DNA from: Tetrapyrgos nigripes
Taxonomy: Eukaryota > Basidiomycota > Agaricomycetes > Agaricales > Campanellaceae
Direction of reading: 5' to 3'
Length of the DNA stretch: 64,000 nucleotides
Assembly (NCBI GenBank): GCA_013368315.1
Contig: JAACJM010000006.1
Coordinates: 124,001-188,000, forward strand
Position numbers and translations under genes: made by a program
Part shown: piece by piece, positions 11,050 through 21,347 of the stretch
Layout of the letters: each line of letters begins with the position of its first letter
Position numbering within the stretch: position 1 is the stretch's first letter
The notes under the pieces: model-generated
Databases searched by the model: none
Told to the model about the DNA's origin: nothing
Seen by the model: only the letters and a program-made list of their open reading frames with translations

Positions 11050-11517
11050 CTGTCACCAGGTTACAAATTTGAAGCACCCTTCCATCATCGCCAATTTGTA
11101 TGGCAGTCCTCTTGCTCTCCAACTTCGTGAGCCAAATGTATGAAGCCAAGAGCTTTGAAGCTTGTAGGTTTCAACTAGTTCCCAATCATGTTTTTTAACC
11201 AATATTTCATATTGAGCCAATTGAGCATTATATGTTCATATGGTTTGGTTATAAGATGTTTGTAGGGGTGTAGATAAAGCATTAAAAGCCCCATCAGAAA
11301 GGTGTTGAAATCCTACAGGATAAGAAGGTGCATTACCTGTTTCAGTGGTACTAGTGTTCACATAACACTTCTGAGTGCCTTGAGCAATTCTGCTGAGTCC
11401 TTTGGCTTCAAGGAGGCGAGTGATAGCATAGCTCCATTGCTCATAATTGGTGGTATTGAGCATGGGAACATTGAAGATGCTATCAGCAGAGTTGTTGTTA
11501 GTGTTGTTGGAAGACAT
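11050..11517 (-). pseudogene. Ty1/Copia gag N-terminal fragment
   Basis: ATG at 11517 on the minus strand opens a frame with PMLNTTNYEQWSYAITRLLE, the Copia gag signature (L.G.NY..W...M...L). A TGA ends it at 11236, after NQTI, and gag-like sequence (TYNAQLAQYEILV) continues beyond. Neither LTRs nor a TGGTATCAGAGC-type primer site were found next to it, so this is an isolated fragment. Confidence 0.6.
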
Positions 11518-11529
11518 GTTGATATATGA

Positions 11530-12578
11530 AGCATCAATCAGTAAAGATGTGCATTCAATAGCTCACAAGTACCAAGGAACATTGAAGGGTCTAATACAAC
11601 CACAGTGTATAGGATGATCACAATAATTCCTTCTCCTTTCTAGCAAACGCCCCAGAAAAGGAATGTACATAATACATTTGCATTAATCAACTATATGCCA
11701 GTAGAAAACTGTTCATAGGTACATGTGCATAATGGAATCCTATATTAACTCCTTCATCAGTGCTTCTCGATCAATTTCACACTGTCAGAGACCATACTCT
11801 TGACAGAGAGCACATGATTACTCTAGAAGTCACAATATTGACTGTAGTGGCACAGTACCTCCTAATGGGTGTAGAGATGCCTTAAAGCATATAGGGGAAC
11901 ACTATTTAACTACTGTTTTTCTATAGATCTAGATTGGCGACTTTTATAAATGCCCCTGGCTCATCCAAATGACTATGGAGTTTTGCCTGAGTGCAAAAAA
12001 CAGTCCCACACTAGAGTGGAGGCTGCAAAGCATGCCAGTCACTCTGCATACAACAATCTGTAGATCCATAAGGGTTTCACAAATAATTGCTACAGGTATA
12101 AAGTGACTTATCTAGATTTATAACTAAACCAGCAAAGAGTGCCTAATGCGAATCTAAACTGAACCCTGGTTATATATTTTACCAGGCAATATAGATGAAG
12201 GAGATAAAGTGAAACATCAATCCACCAACTGCACAACATAAAGTCCGACAGCTTACTCAGTGATAAGCTTTACTGTTGACCTCGACAATGCAATCCATCT
12301 TGACAACAGCAATTGTATGGGACAAGACCAATGTCAATGGCCCTCAGGGCCCATAACCTAATGAAGCAGCAACTAATCAGCATAGGGTGACCAGTCAATG
12401 GAGCTCACCAAGTAGAATGTTGAGGAGAAAGCTTGTAGAGCTTAGATGCAAATTGCTTAAAGAGCAGATAGAACTAGATATTGTTCTGTAGTAAATACAA
12501 CTTTACAGAGAGCTTTTCTACTAGATAAAGAGCATGTAATTACTAATATCTACATCGTCCATGGACATACCTAGAGAC
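11530..12578. other. No gene recognised
   Basis: AT-rich, only very short frames. It may contain a Copia LTR belonging to the gag fragment, but no TG...CA pair with a second copy is present in the window. Confidence 0.5.
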
Positions 12579-12586
12579 TAAGAGAA

Positions 12587-13207
12587 TAGGGCTCCTAGCG
12601 GATTGGATGATCCGGCGCCATCTGAGCAATTGCTGCTTCGGATTCGGATGCGGATGGTGCTCCTCCTCCTCCTCCATCCGACAGATAGCATCCGACCAAT
12701 CCGACGGTAATCTGTGGATGGAAAGCCCAAGACTGGAAGTTTCAGAAATACTATATAGTACTACTACCAAGTAGAGAAATACACAAAAATAAATAACGGC
12801 CGCAACCAGTAGTATGTGTGGCTTCAACAGACAGCATTAATCCTTCATAATGCTGACTGGTTTGAGTGTTTCGCGAACGCTGGCGCTCTGATATTGAAGG
12901 TGCGGTGTCGGGTCTGAAACCTAGACACATACTTTTCTATTCTTTAATTTATTATCTTTTCTCTCCAGATCATATCCTTGGTTTATTTTCCGTTACTCTT
13001 TTGCATTCCTTGGCCGCCACCATGTTGTTTATCTTATCTGTATGTCATGTGATCATAGATATACTATATAAGGGAAGCAGAACTCATCCGGCGATCATCC
13101 GTCGGATGCTCAGATACCATCTGGCGGATGCGGATTGGGATTTGCAGACCACCCATCCGAGCGGATGGCATCCGAATCCGACACAATCCAATCCGATAGG
13201 AGCCCTA
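12587..13207. mobile_element. Non-autonomous hAT element, copy 1 (621 bp)
   Basis: Begins TAGGGCTCCTAGCGGATTGG and ends in the inverted form, ATCCGATAGGAGCCCTA, and is flanked by a perfect 8-bp duplication TAAGAGAA (12579-12586 and 13208-13215). An 8-bp duplication and TAGGG termini define the hAT superfamily. Inside are many scattered GGATG/CATCC words near both ends. No transposase is encoded. A same-length, nearly identical copy is at 40001-40621. It must be mobilised in trans; the 2.8-kb hAT at 40986-43826 shares the TAGGGCTCC terminus. Confidence 0.92.
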
Positions 13208-13252
13208 TAAGAGAACACTGCCATTGGCCATATTGCTATCTACAGAGATATC

Positions 13253-13862
13253 TGTTAAGTCCGGGCGGATCCTAGCGTTAGGAAACATGTCGGACCCGAG
13301 CAGAAGTCTTATTTGGGTTTTGGGAAAGGATAAAGACGAATCTGGGTGGAACCAGTAGTCTCTGAGATCAAAGTATAAGGAAGACACAGAATGGAATCCA
13401 TTAGGACGGTACTATGTTGTCTGAAGTCGGATGAAGTTAGGAGACCAGCTAATTCGATTTTAGACTTAAGCTATCTACTACAAAGTTGCTAGCTTAAGTA
13501 CTACTTCAGAAACTATTGGAATGAAGAGGAGTAAGATAGGAATGGTTCAGAAATAAAGGAAAAGCACATGGTGCTATTGGAGATGGATGGAGTACTGCGG
13601 AACGAAGTGGAACGGATTGGAGATGAAGTGGAGTAAGTTTTGGAGATTAGATACGAGCTATCCAGTAGTTATCCGAAATGAATCACGGGTTCCTGGATGG
13701 GATCCGTATGTGGAGATTAATAGTGGAGCTTGGATATGAATTGGAAATGAATGATCGGAAAGTGTTCGGGATGAAAGGGAATGAAGTTTGAAATAAAAGA
13801 AAAAGAAGTTCGGAAGAGGATCGGATACAATCAGAAAAATGTACGGAAGCATAGATATTACA
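13253..13862 (-). repeat. 3' LTR (610 bp)
   Basis: Plus-strand reading TGTTAAGTCC...GATATTACA. It has a single AAGTGGAAC-type 11-bp unit near 13605, whereas the 5' LTR has five. A polypurine tract lies directly beside its inner edge. Confidence 0.95.
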
Positions 13863-13877
13863 GTATCCCCCTCTTAG
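13863..13877 (-). promoter_or_regulatory. Polypurine tract
   Basis: On the minus strand, AAGAGGGGGATAC runs directly into the TGTAATATC start of the 3' LTR. A purine-rich stretch in this position primes plus-strand DNA synthesis and confirms the minus-strand direction of the element. Confidence 0.75.
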
Positions 13878-14101
13878 GCCTTGAGCCCTCGAGAGGCATG
13901 GAAACGAATAGTAATCCGTCAGAATGAAGTTGAAAAGACAATAGAAGAAAAAATAGAAAAGGGGTGGACCCCGGAAAATGAACAATGGAATCGGAAACAA
14001 ATGGAAGCAATCAGGATTGTGAATGGTTTCTAAATTAAGTAATTGGTAACGAAATGAGCAGGAAACAATAAGGATGGTCTGTGCGCGTATTCGAAAACGT
14101 A

Positions 14102-14108
14102 TAAAAGG
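14102..14108 (+). promoter_or_regulatory. TATA box of the antisense zinc-cluster gene
   Basis: TATAAAAGGG begins at about 14100, 53 bp before the ATG at 14153, on the strand opposite to gag-pol. It supports independent transcription of the antisense gene. Confidence 0.6.
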
Positions 14109-14152
14109 GAGAAATCCTCAGAAGCAGAGCAAAACCAACTTCACCATTATCA

Positions 14153-15162
14153 ATGTCTTCCACCACCTCCTACGTTCCCCTTGACGTTTCCATGCTCCTG
14201 ACGGAGTATATGACTGAATGGACAACGTCCAACGCGAAACCTCTGGCTCCTGTGCATCCCGAACCTTTGGTGGAGAAAGTGATTGATGATAGTATGAGGG
14301 TGACAGAAAAGCGTCGGGTCCGTCAGGAAAATGAAAATGGTGCGTGATCTTTTTTTTTTTGAATTGGGTTTTCCACAGATGCTAACGGAATCGGCTTTAG
14401 CTCGACAAGCACATGAAGCTCTGATGGAGGAATACGAGGCTGCAGAGGAGTTGATGGAGTTGTGGTTGGAGCAGCGGAAAGACGCGGAAAAGGCAAAGAA
14501 GGAGGAGAGGAAGCGGCTGGAGGAATGGGTAAGGAAAGAGAAAGAACGGACGGAACGGGGCACGGAGATGGAAGTGGAGCATTCTGATGCGGGTCCATCA
14601 GAAAAGGCGAGAGGAAAGAGGAAAGCGAATCCTGGACCGAGTAGTCCTCGTGCAGCTCGGAGGCGACGTAGGGACGAGGGATCTGGGGATGAAGACTCGG
14701 AGAGCGAGGAAGAGGTTGAGGTGGAGAAGGGAGAGGCATATCCTGAGGTACGTTTGCTTTTCTGTTTTTCTACCTTCAGATTTTGACCTTGATTTTGTGT
14801 AGCGGTGTTCCCGGTGTACCTGGCTCGGTTTGGAGTGCACGTCCCAAGGCGACGGGAAACGTGCTTGCGAGTCCTGTGCAGCATCACGCGTGGGTTGTAG
14901 TTTCACCGGTCGGAAGGCCATCATTCCCGATGTCTCGACCCTTTGTGCCATACAGTTGGCCCAACTCCATCGTCTCATCCATATGGGGAATGTGATAGAG
15001 GTGATCGTGGCAGCGTCGGATATCACACTTCCCAGAATGGAGGATGAGGAATGGACAGGAATGGAGGCAAGATTGTTGGACATGCCGGAATCGCTCGGAA
15101 AGCCGAAGAAGAAGGGAAAGGGGAAGAAACCAAGATCAAAGGCAGTGGTAGAGGAAGATTGA
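14153..15162 (+). CDS. Retrotransposon-borne antisense gene, coiled coil plus Zn2Cys6-like cluster
   Basis: Three exons: 14153-14339, 14401-14747, 14803-15162 (894 nt, 297 aa), in frame with consensus GT-AG borders; intron 1 has a GCTAAC branch site 20 bp before its end. Order: residues 1-62 N-terminal region, about 63-115 a highly charged helix (EALMEEYEAAEELMELW, then KE-rich), then an acidic and basic linker, then C-SR-C-TWLGLE-C, nine residues, C-ES-C-AASRVG-C. This CX2CX6C-X9-CX2CX6C spacing fits the fungal Zn(II)2Cys6 binuclear cluster, but here it is C-terminal to a coiled coil and not at the N-terminus. The C-terminus is Lys-rich. The gene faces the chromodomain end of pol (stop at 15388) and has its own TATA box. 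No stop or frameshift, in contrast to gag-pol. A role as transcriptional regulator or nuclear nucleic-acid-binding protein is inference. Confidence 0.75.
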
Positions 15163-15387
15163 GGAAAGGGATGGATGCATGCCGGACACAATGGACACGA
15201 ACATTTGTACATAGATTTTTTGTAATGGATACTCGACCGGACCCAGATGGGCAAAAAACTTTCTTGGAACAATTTTCGAGTGAAGTTAAGATGCGATCGG
15301 AGTAAAAGGAAACAATGAGAAAAAATAGAATAAATCGAAATTAGTGAAGAGCGCTGGAAGGGACGGAAAACGTCGGAAAGATAAGGA

Positions 15388-15834
15388 TTAAGATGAAATT
15401 GGAAGAGGACCAGGTTTGTTCGGATTTTTCTGATGGTACTTGTTTATAGCTTCTTCGGCTGTAAGCTCATCCGTGGGAAGCCAGGAAAATTCTTTGTCGG
15501 TGCCTTCGTAACCAGACCACTGTACCAAATATAGTAGAGGACATTTCCGACGGCGCCAATCGATTTTTGAGTCTAAGATTTCGGTGATTTCATATTCAAG
15601 TTCACCTTCAATTTCGACTGGAGCGGGCAGATCTGGAATACGATTCGGAATCGTGTTGGGAACAGCGGGTTCGAGTTGGGACACATGGAAAACAGGGTGG
15701 ATCCCACGGAGATAGTCAGGGAGCTTTATGGCATAAGAAAGAGAGCTCGGATGAGAGATAACTTTGAATGGACCAAGGAATTTCTCGGAGAACTTCGGAG
15801 GGGGTCTTGTAGTTTTTATGTGTTTGGCAGACAC
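15388..15834 (-). pseudogene. Integrase C-terminus and chromodomain of chromovirus
   Basis: Minus strand. GPFKVISHPSSLSYAIKLP and HPVFHVSQLEPAVPN are the GPY/F module of integrase. EYEITEILDSKI, YLVQWSGYEGTDKEFSWLP, then AINKYHQKNP form a complete chromodomain with the three aromatic-cage positions plausible. Terminates near 15388. This piece is itself open but is cut off from the rest of pol by a TGA at 15970-15972 and by the nested LTR. Confidence 0.9.
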
Positions 15835-17700
15835 AAAAACTTCGGAACCGATAGGGATTTCTTGTAAATCCAGACGGCGTTTGTCAGCCTGTACCTTGTA
15901 ACGTTTCTGAGCTTCTCGAATCTCATCCCGAAGGAAACCATGAAGTTCCTCGAGATTGACAACGAAATGTCAGGCACGCTTGGAAGCGAGATTGTAGTCG
16001 GGATGAACCATTAAGTTTGGGTGAAACCCTTTATTTGCGAAGAAGGGTGTGATTCCGGTGGAAGCGTTCTGTAATATCTATGCTTCTGTATATCTTTCCA
16101 ATCGTATCCAATTATTTTCTGAACTTCTTTTCCTTTTATTTCGAACTTCATTTCCTTTCATCCCAAACACTTTCCGATCATTCATTTACGATTTCATATC
16201 CGAGCTCCACTATTAATCTCCACACACAGATCTCATGCGGGAACTCGTAATTCATTTCGGATAACTACTGGATAGCTCGTATCTAATCTCCAAAGCTACT
16301 CCACCTCATCTCCAATCCGTTCCACTTTGTTTCCACTTTGTTTCCACTTTGTTCCGCAGCACTCCATCCATCTCCAATAGCACCATATGCTTTTCCTTCA
16401 TTTCTGAACCATTCCTATCTTACTCCTATTCATTCCGATAGTTTCCGAAGTAGTACTTAAGCTAGCAACTTTGTAGTAGATAGCTTAAGTCTAAAATCAA
16501 ATTAGCTGGTCTCTTAACTTCATTCAACTTCAGACAACAAAGTACCATCCTAACGGATTTCATTCCGTGTCTTCCCTATACTTCATTCTCAGAGACTACC
16601 GGTTCCACCCGGGTCCGTCTTCATCCTTTCCTAAAACTCCAATAAGACTTCCACTCGGGTCCGACGTGTTTCCTAACGCTAGGATCCACCTGGACTTAAC
16701 ACGTTCGGAGCATTATTGTAAGTGAACTCAGCGATGGGAAGTAGGGAAGACCAATTATCCTGTTGGTAAGAACAATAGATCCGGATGTACTGCTCGAGTG
16801 TCTGATTGGTGCGCTCTGTCTGTCCGTCAGCTTCCAGGTGATAACCCGAAGTGAAGTGAAGTTCCATATTCAAAGCTTTTCCTAAGGATCGGAAAAATGG
16901 GAAACGAATTCAGAACCACGGTCGGAAGTGACATGGTTAGGAACACCATGCTTAGAGAAAACATGAAGAACAAATAATTCCGCGAGCTGTTCCAATGTAA
17001 TGGTATCATGAGTTGGAATGAAGATTCCCTGTTTGGATACGCGGTCCACAATTACCAGGATTGCTGTGTATCCGTTGGAATCCGGTAGTTGTTCGATAAA
17101 ATCCATGGAAATTGAATCCCACAGATGGACCGGTATGGGAAGTGGTTTTAGGAGACCATAAGGACAGTGTCGACGAGGCTTGTTACGACCACAAACCGTA
17201 CAGGAAGCAACATAATCCCGAACGAATTCTAGGACCTTTGGCCAGGTATAGTGGCGTCGGATAAGGTCAAGCGTCCAGTTTTGTCTGAAGTGTCCTGCTA
17301 GAGAATGGTCGTGGTGCTGTCGCAAAACTTGAAGTCTAAGGTCAGAAGCACCAGGAACGAATATCCTATTGTCCAAGCGTAGTAACCTGGATTCATCGAG
17401 TTTCCATCGGGATGATGAGGAATCCTTAGCTAGTTTGAGACCGGCTTGTGATTCCAGATTGGAAGCATAGGATTCTCGGATTGTGGAATGGAGTTTCTCG
17501 ATATCCATGATAATGGATGCACAGAGTGCGGGTCCTTCGAGGAAAGAGGCTCAGAGCGATTCGGAAAGTTGTTCTTGGGTGAAGACTGGGCGGAAATTCT
17601 GCGGATTAACCTTGGCGTAGTCACTATCCCCCTCTTTTGGGTAGACATCCCATCATCTAGTGAGTGAGTCGGGTTTTGCACCTAGTTTACCCGGTCGGAA
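15835..17700 (-). pseudogene. Integrase core of chromovirus, interrupted
   Basis: Minus strand. Zinc-binding H-x(n)-H and C-TV-C (HDHSLAGH, then SCTVCGRNK), then the catalytic core: DSISMDFIEQLP (first Asp), TSDRGSEF (second Asp), [12 protein letters not shown] (Glu). Broken by TGA at 17653-17655, 17551-17553 and 15970-15972, all at expected Arg CGA codons, by a one-base shift in a T run near 16873-16890, and by the 632-bp solo LTR at 16070-16701. Confidence 0.9.
16065..16706 (+). mobile_element. Solo LTR nested in integrase (16070-16701) with CGTTC duplication
   Basis: A 632-bp LTR of the same family in the opposite orientation to its host element, TGTAATATC...GACTTAACA on the plus strand, bounded by a perfect 5-bp duplication CGTTC (16065-16069, 16702-16706). 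It must derive from a full insertion that later lost its body by LTR recombination. It has three 11-bp CTTTGTTTCCA-type units. Confidence 0.95.
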
Positions 17701-17739
17701 CTGGATAATGAGACTGAAAGCGGAAAGATACTCGGACCA

Positions 17740-19308
17740 TCAGACTTGTCGTCGTGTTAGAATTTTGGTGGTCGAAAAATATTCCAAATTCTTGTGATCG
17801 GTAACAACATCAATAGGGGATCCGGAGCCTTCCAAGTAGTGTCGCCAGATTCGGAAAGCTTCAAAAATGGCAAGCAATTCCTTATCGTGAACGTCATAAT
17901 TGAGTTCAGCAGATTGTAAGGTGCGTGAATGAAATGCGATGGGATGAATCTCTCTGGAATCGTACTGGAGAGAGAGGATTGCAGCGATAGCGTAATCGGA
18001 AGCGTCGGTTTCGACGATGATCTTCTGGTTCAGAACCCAATGACCAAGGATCGGAGCAGAAGTAAAAGCATGCTTAAGGTAATCGAAAGATTCCTGGCAT
18101 GCCTGCGTCCATTTCCATGGGATAGCTTTTCGGGTGAGACGGGTTAGGGATACGACGATATCCGAATAATTGAAGATGAAGCGTCTGTAAAAATTACAGA
18201 AGCCTAGGAAAGATTGTATATCCCGGACCTTCCAAGGAACGGGCCATTCTAGGATAGTTCGGATTTTAGAAGGATCCATCGTTAACCCTTCGGGGGAGAG
18301 AATGTAGCCTAGATACTCCACGGTATCAACGGAAAAGAAGCATTTTTCGGGATTAACGAAGAGTCCGTGCTCTCAGAGCCGACGGAATACTTCGCAAACA
18401 TGCTTCTGATGGTCCTCCTCATTGTCAGAATAGATCAGGACGTCGTCAAGATAGACGATGACAGTGACGTCGAGGAGATCCTTGAGGATGTCGTTGATAA
18501 ATCGCTGAAAAGCGGCAGGAGCATTACTGAGACCAAAAGGCATCACTTTCCATTCGAAGGATCCGTAGCAGGTCCGGAAAGCGTTTTTCCATTCATCCCC
18601 TTCAGCGATGCGGACCAAGTGGTAAGCGTGACGGAGATCCAACTTGGTATAGATTTTCGTGCGCTGGGGAGTGTCTAAAAGCTCGGAAATAAGCGGAAGC
18701 GGATACCTATCCTTCTTCGTGATGGCATTGAGGCCACAGAAGTCAACGCAAAGCCAAAGCTCTCCGCTTTTCTTCTTCACAAAGAGGACCGGAGCTGCGA
18801 AGGGCGAGGATGAAGGTTTGATAAAACCTATAGTCAGATGTCTGTCGATAAATTTCCGTAATTCTCCTAATTCCCTGTCGGATACCAGATAAATCTGGGC
18901 AATCGGCAGAGACACGCCCTCGACAAGATCAATCTTGAGGTCGTAGGGGCGATGCGGAACCAGTTTATCTGAAAGTCCTTTGTCAAATACATTGGAATAG
19001 TCAGCTAAGTATTCGGGAGCCTTTGGAGAAGGTGGGGTTTCCGAATTTGAGGCTTTCGCATGAACCTCAGCATCCGGGGTTAACCGGAGTGCCATTGGTT
19101 CAAGCTGATCCTGTTTGCAACAGCGAAGGAAAGCTGCTGCTCCGATGATGCTAATGCGGGTGTCGTCAACGGAAGACGCCATTTGCAAGACGGAGGGATA
19201 GGAATAGATGGGTTCGTACAGCCATGATGATTTAGAACGAATGGGTGGCATTGCAGCTGGAAGTGGTGTGGAAACTGGAGGACCCAGGTCAGCCTCAGAG
19301 GGCGACAC
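17740..19308 (-). pseudogene. Reverse transcriptase and RNase H of chromovirus
   Basis: Minus strand. RT: PYDLKIDLVEG, LPLISELLD, TKLDLRHAYHLVRIAEGDEW, MPFGLSNAPAAFQRFIND, then YLDDVLIYSD with the catalytic YLDD. After a TGA at 18373-18375 (VFRRL-stop-EHGLF, expected CGA) comes the thumb/connection EYLGYILSPEGL, FLGFCNFYRRFI. RNase H: DASDYAIAAILS, DKELLAIFEAF, TDHKNLEYF. The next stop is TGA at 17740-17742 (TRRQV-stop-WSEYL), again at an expected Arg. Confidence 0.95.
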
Positions 19309-19640
19309 ACAGGGTTCAGAGCTCGGGGTGACAGCAACCAGTTCGGGGTCATGGAATTCGATGTTTCCTTTTTTACCCAGTCAACCAACGGGTTGTAGCG
19401 GGAAAGGAAACTATATCCGAGGACTCCCTTACAAGTTGAGTCGAGATTAGTGACATAAAAGTCAAGAGGAATTCGTTCCCCCTTCAGAAAGTAAACGGAA
19501 AAACAGCATACTTTATTCAGGGTGCAGGGTACGGAACCATCAAGTAAGCGTAGACGAACGGGAGGAATGGAAAGGGTAGGTAGGGAATGTTCAGAAATGT
19601 AAGTAGAGTCGATAAAACAATCTGAAGAACCAGAATCCAA
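19300..19640 (-). pseudogene. Aspartic protease of chromovirus
   Basis: Minus strand. DSGSSDCFIDSTY holds the active-site D-S-G, and GVLGYSFLSRYNPLVDW is the conserved second half of retropepsins (ILG.+FL..+NP.+DW). After VDWVKK the frame shifts in an A6 run near 19370 and reading continues into the RT frame. Confidence 0.85.
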
Positions 19641-19807
19641 AAGCGACGGAAAAGAAATGGAAAGTTCAGGTTTAGTATATGAGGGAATAGAAAGTGGAAG
19701 GACTAAGGATTTAATGGAAAGAGCAGCGGCGTTGAGAGTAACCTCCTGATTGGCACGATCCCGGTCAACGCAACTCCGACCTCGTGCCGAGGCTTCAGAG
19801 TCGCTGA

Positions 19808-21317
19808 CTATTTTGGGGACTGCGTGGAAGCAGTGCCAGTCACGGAAGTACTACTGGACAAGGTGCTTTCCGTGTTTGCAGCTCGGCTGCGAGCTTCGTT
19901 CGCCGCCTTCCACTTGTTACAGTCATCCGTCGAATGCTTCCCGCCACAGAACATACAGAGATTGTTCTTCTTGCGGCGGTCCCTTTCGTCCTGGGATAAC
20001 TTTCTGTCCTTCCCGAGCTTGTTAGCCCAGGGTTTCTTCTGGCTGGAAGGGAACGAAGACGACGAGGATGAATTATAGTTGGAATTGGAGGAATTGGAGG
20101 AATATCCGGATTTCCCACCTTTACCAGAGTTTGAGGACTTTCCGGAGCTGGAACCGGAACTATTACCTCCCGAACCTTTCCCCCCAGAATTCCCTTTTCT
20201 CCTGCTCCCTTCTTCCCGTTTCTTCTCAGTTTGGCGACGCCAGTAACGGGAATTGATTCGGAGAACCTGGGATTTGAGACGAGGAAGGTTCTGCTCCTCG
20301 TAGACTAGGGCAAGGGTGTCCTTGATTCGCAGAGCCAAACCCTTTCGGAAAAAGATGTCGCAGGGAATTCTCATCCCAAGTGACCTGCGAAGCAAGTTGT
20401 TGGAACTTGATGCAGTACTTCGTGGCCCGATCGGAATCCTTCATGAATAGGGCCTCCAATTGGTCCTCAGCATCCCCGACCTCATCAAAAACCCTGAAGT
20501 TGTCCTTCAGCTCCTTGACGAAAATACCAAAGTCAAGGGTCCACGGAGCGGGTTCCTCGGGATCCGGGTTGAGGATTTCCGGTTCAAAGAATTTGAGTGC
20601 GGTGCCGGAGAGATAGGAAAGAGTGAAACTGATTTTTGCAGCATCAGTCGCGTATGCCTTGGGACGGTTCTGGAGATTAATCTGGATCTGGATCAGGAAC
20701 GGACGGAGCTTCTTCGGATCCGACCCATCGAAAACGTCGGGTTTCTTCACTTCCGTCTTTTCACTGTGACCAGGTGTAACTTTTCCGATGATCTCGTTGA
20801 AACTTTGGAGGGCGGTAATGAACTGCCTCCTTTCGTCAGAACCGTCGGAACCATCTTCTCCTCCCAGAGGCCCATCATCTGGTGGTCCTCTGCCACCATC
20901 ATCAGATCTGCCTCCTCCACCACCCTGAGGTTGTTCATTGTCGTCCCCGTCATTTCCCTGACCATAATGCTGGCTCGGTGGAGAACCACGGCCGTCATCG
21001 GGATTGGCGGGAGTACGCGAGGGTCCTGCTCGAGAGGATCCTTGAGTTTGCTGTTGGACGTATGAATGGCTTTGGGTTTGTGTAAGGGTTGTGGAGTCTC
21101 CTGGCTCCGGGCCATCCCAGCTATCGAGGAATTCCTTAAACGGACTCGTGCGGGGTTTGGTTGGGCTCGGGTGTGCGAAAATGCTGCCGGAGCATCTGTG
21201 TTGGCAAATTTGAACGTTACGGAAGAGGTTGGAATAATAAGCGTTTTTGAATGGAGTTACCGGAACTGTAAGGTTCAGTGTCGGGGAAGGAGTTCGTGGT
21301 TGAGAACGTTGGGACAT
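19808..21317 (-). pseudogene. Gag of chromovirus
   Basis: Minus strand, ATG at 21317 (MSQRSQPRTPS). Acidic, Gly-rich linker, then the retrotransposon gag core (KPDVFDGSDPKKLRPFLIQ, YLSGTALKFFEPE, DEVGDAEDQLEAL). The frame shifts by one base in a T run near 20350 (RHLFPK versus DIFFRK). The second part has RRQTEKKREE, a Ser/Gly tract, and a C-MF-C-GGK-H-STDD-C zinc knuckle, one residue shorter between C and H than the canonical CX2CX4HX4C. Ends near 19808. Confidence 0.88.
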
Positions 21318-21347
21318 TGTAGACAACAAGAGAGAAGTCTAAAATAC

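Noticed and set aside
14150..14887. Long minus-strand open frame (245 aa) over the antisense gene
   Set aside because: It is the shadow of the plus-strand gene's codon bias: low-complexity Ser/Pro composition, no motifs, and it crosses the plus-strand introns.
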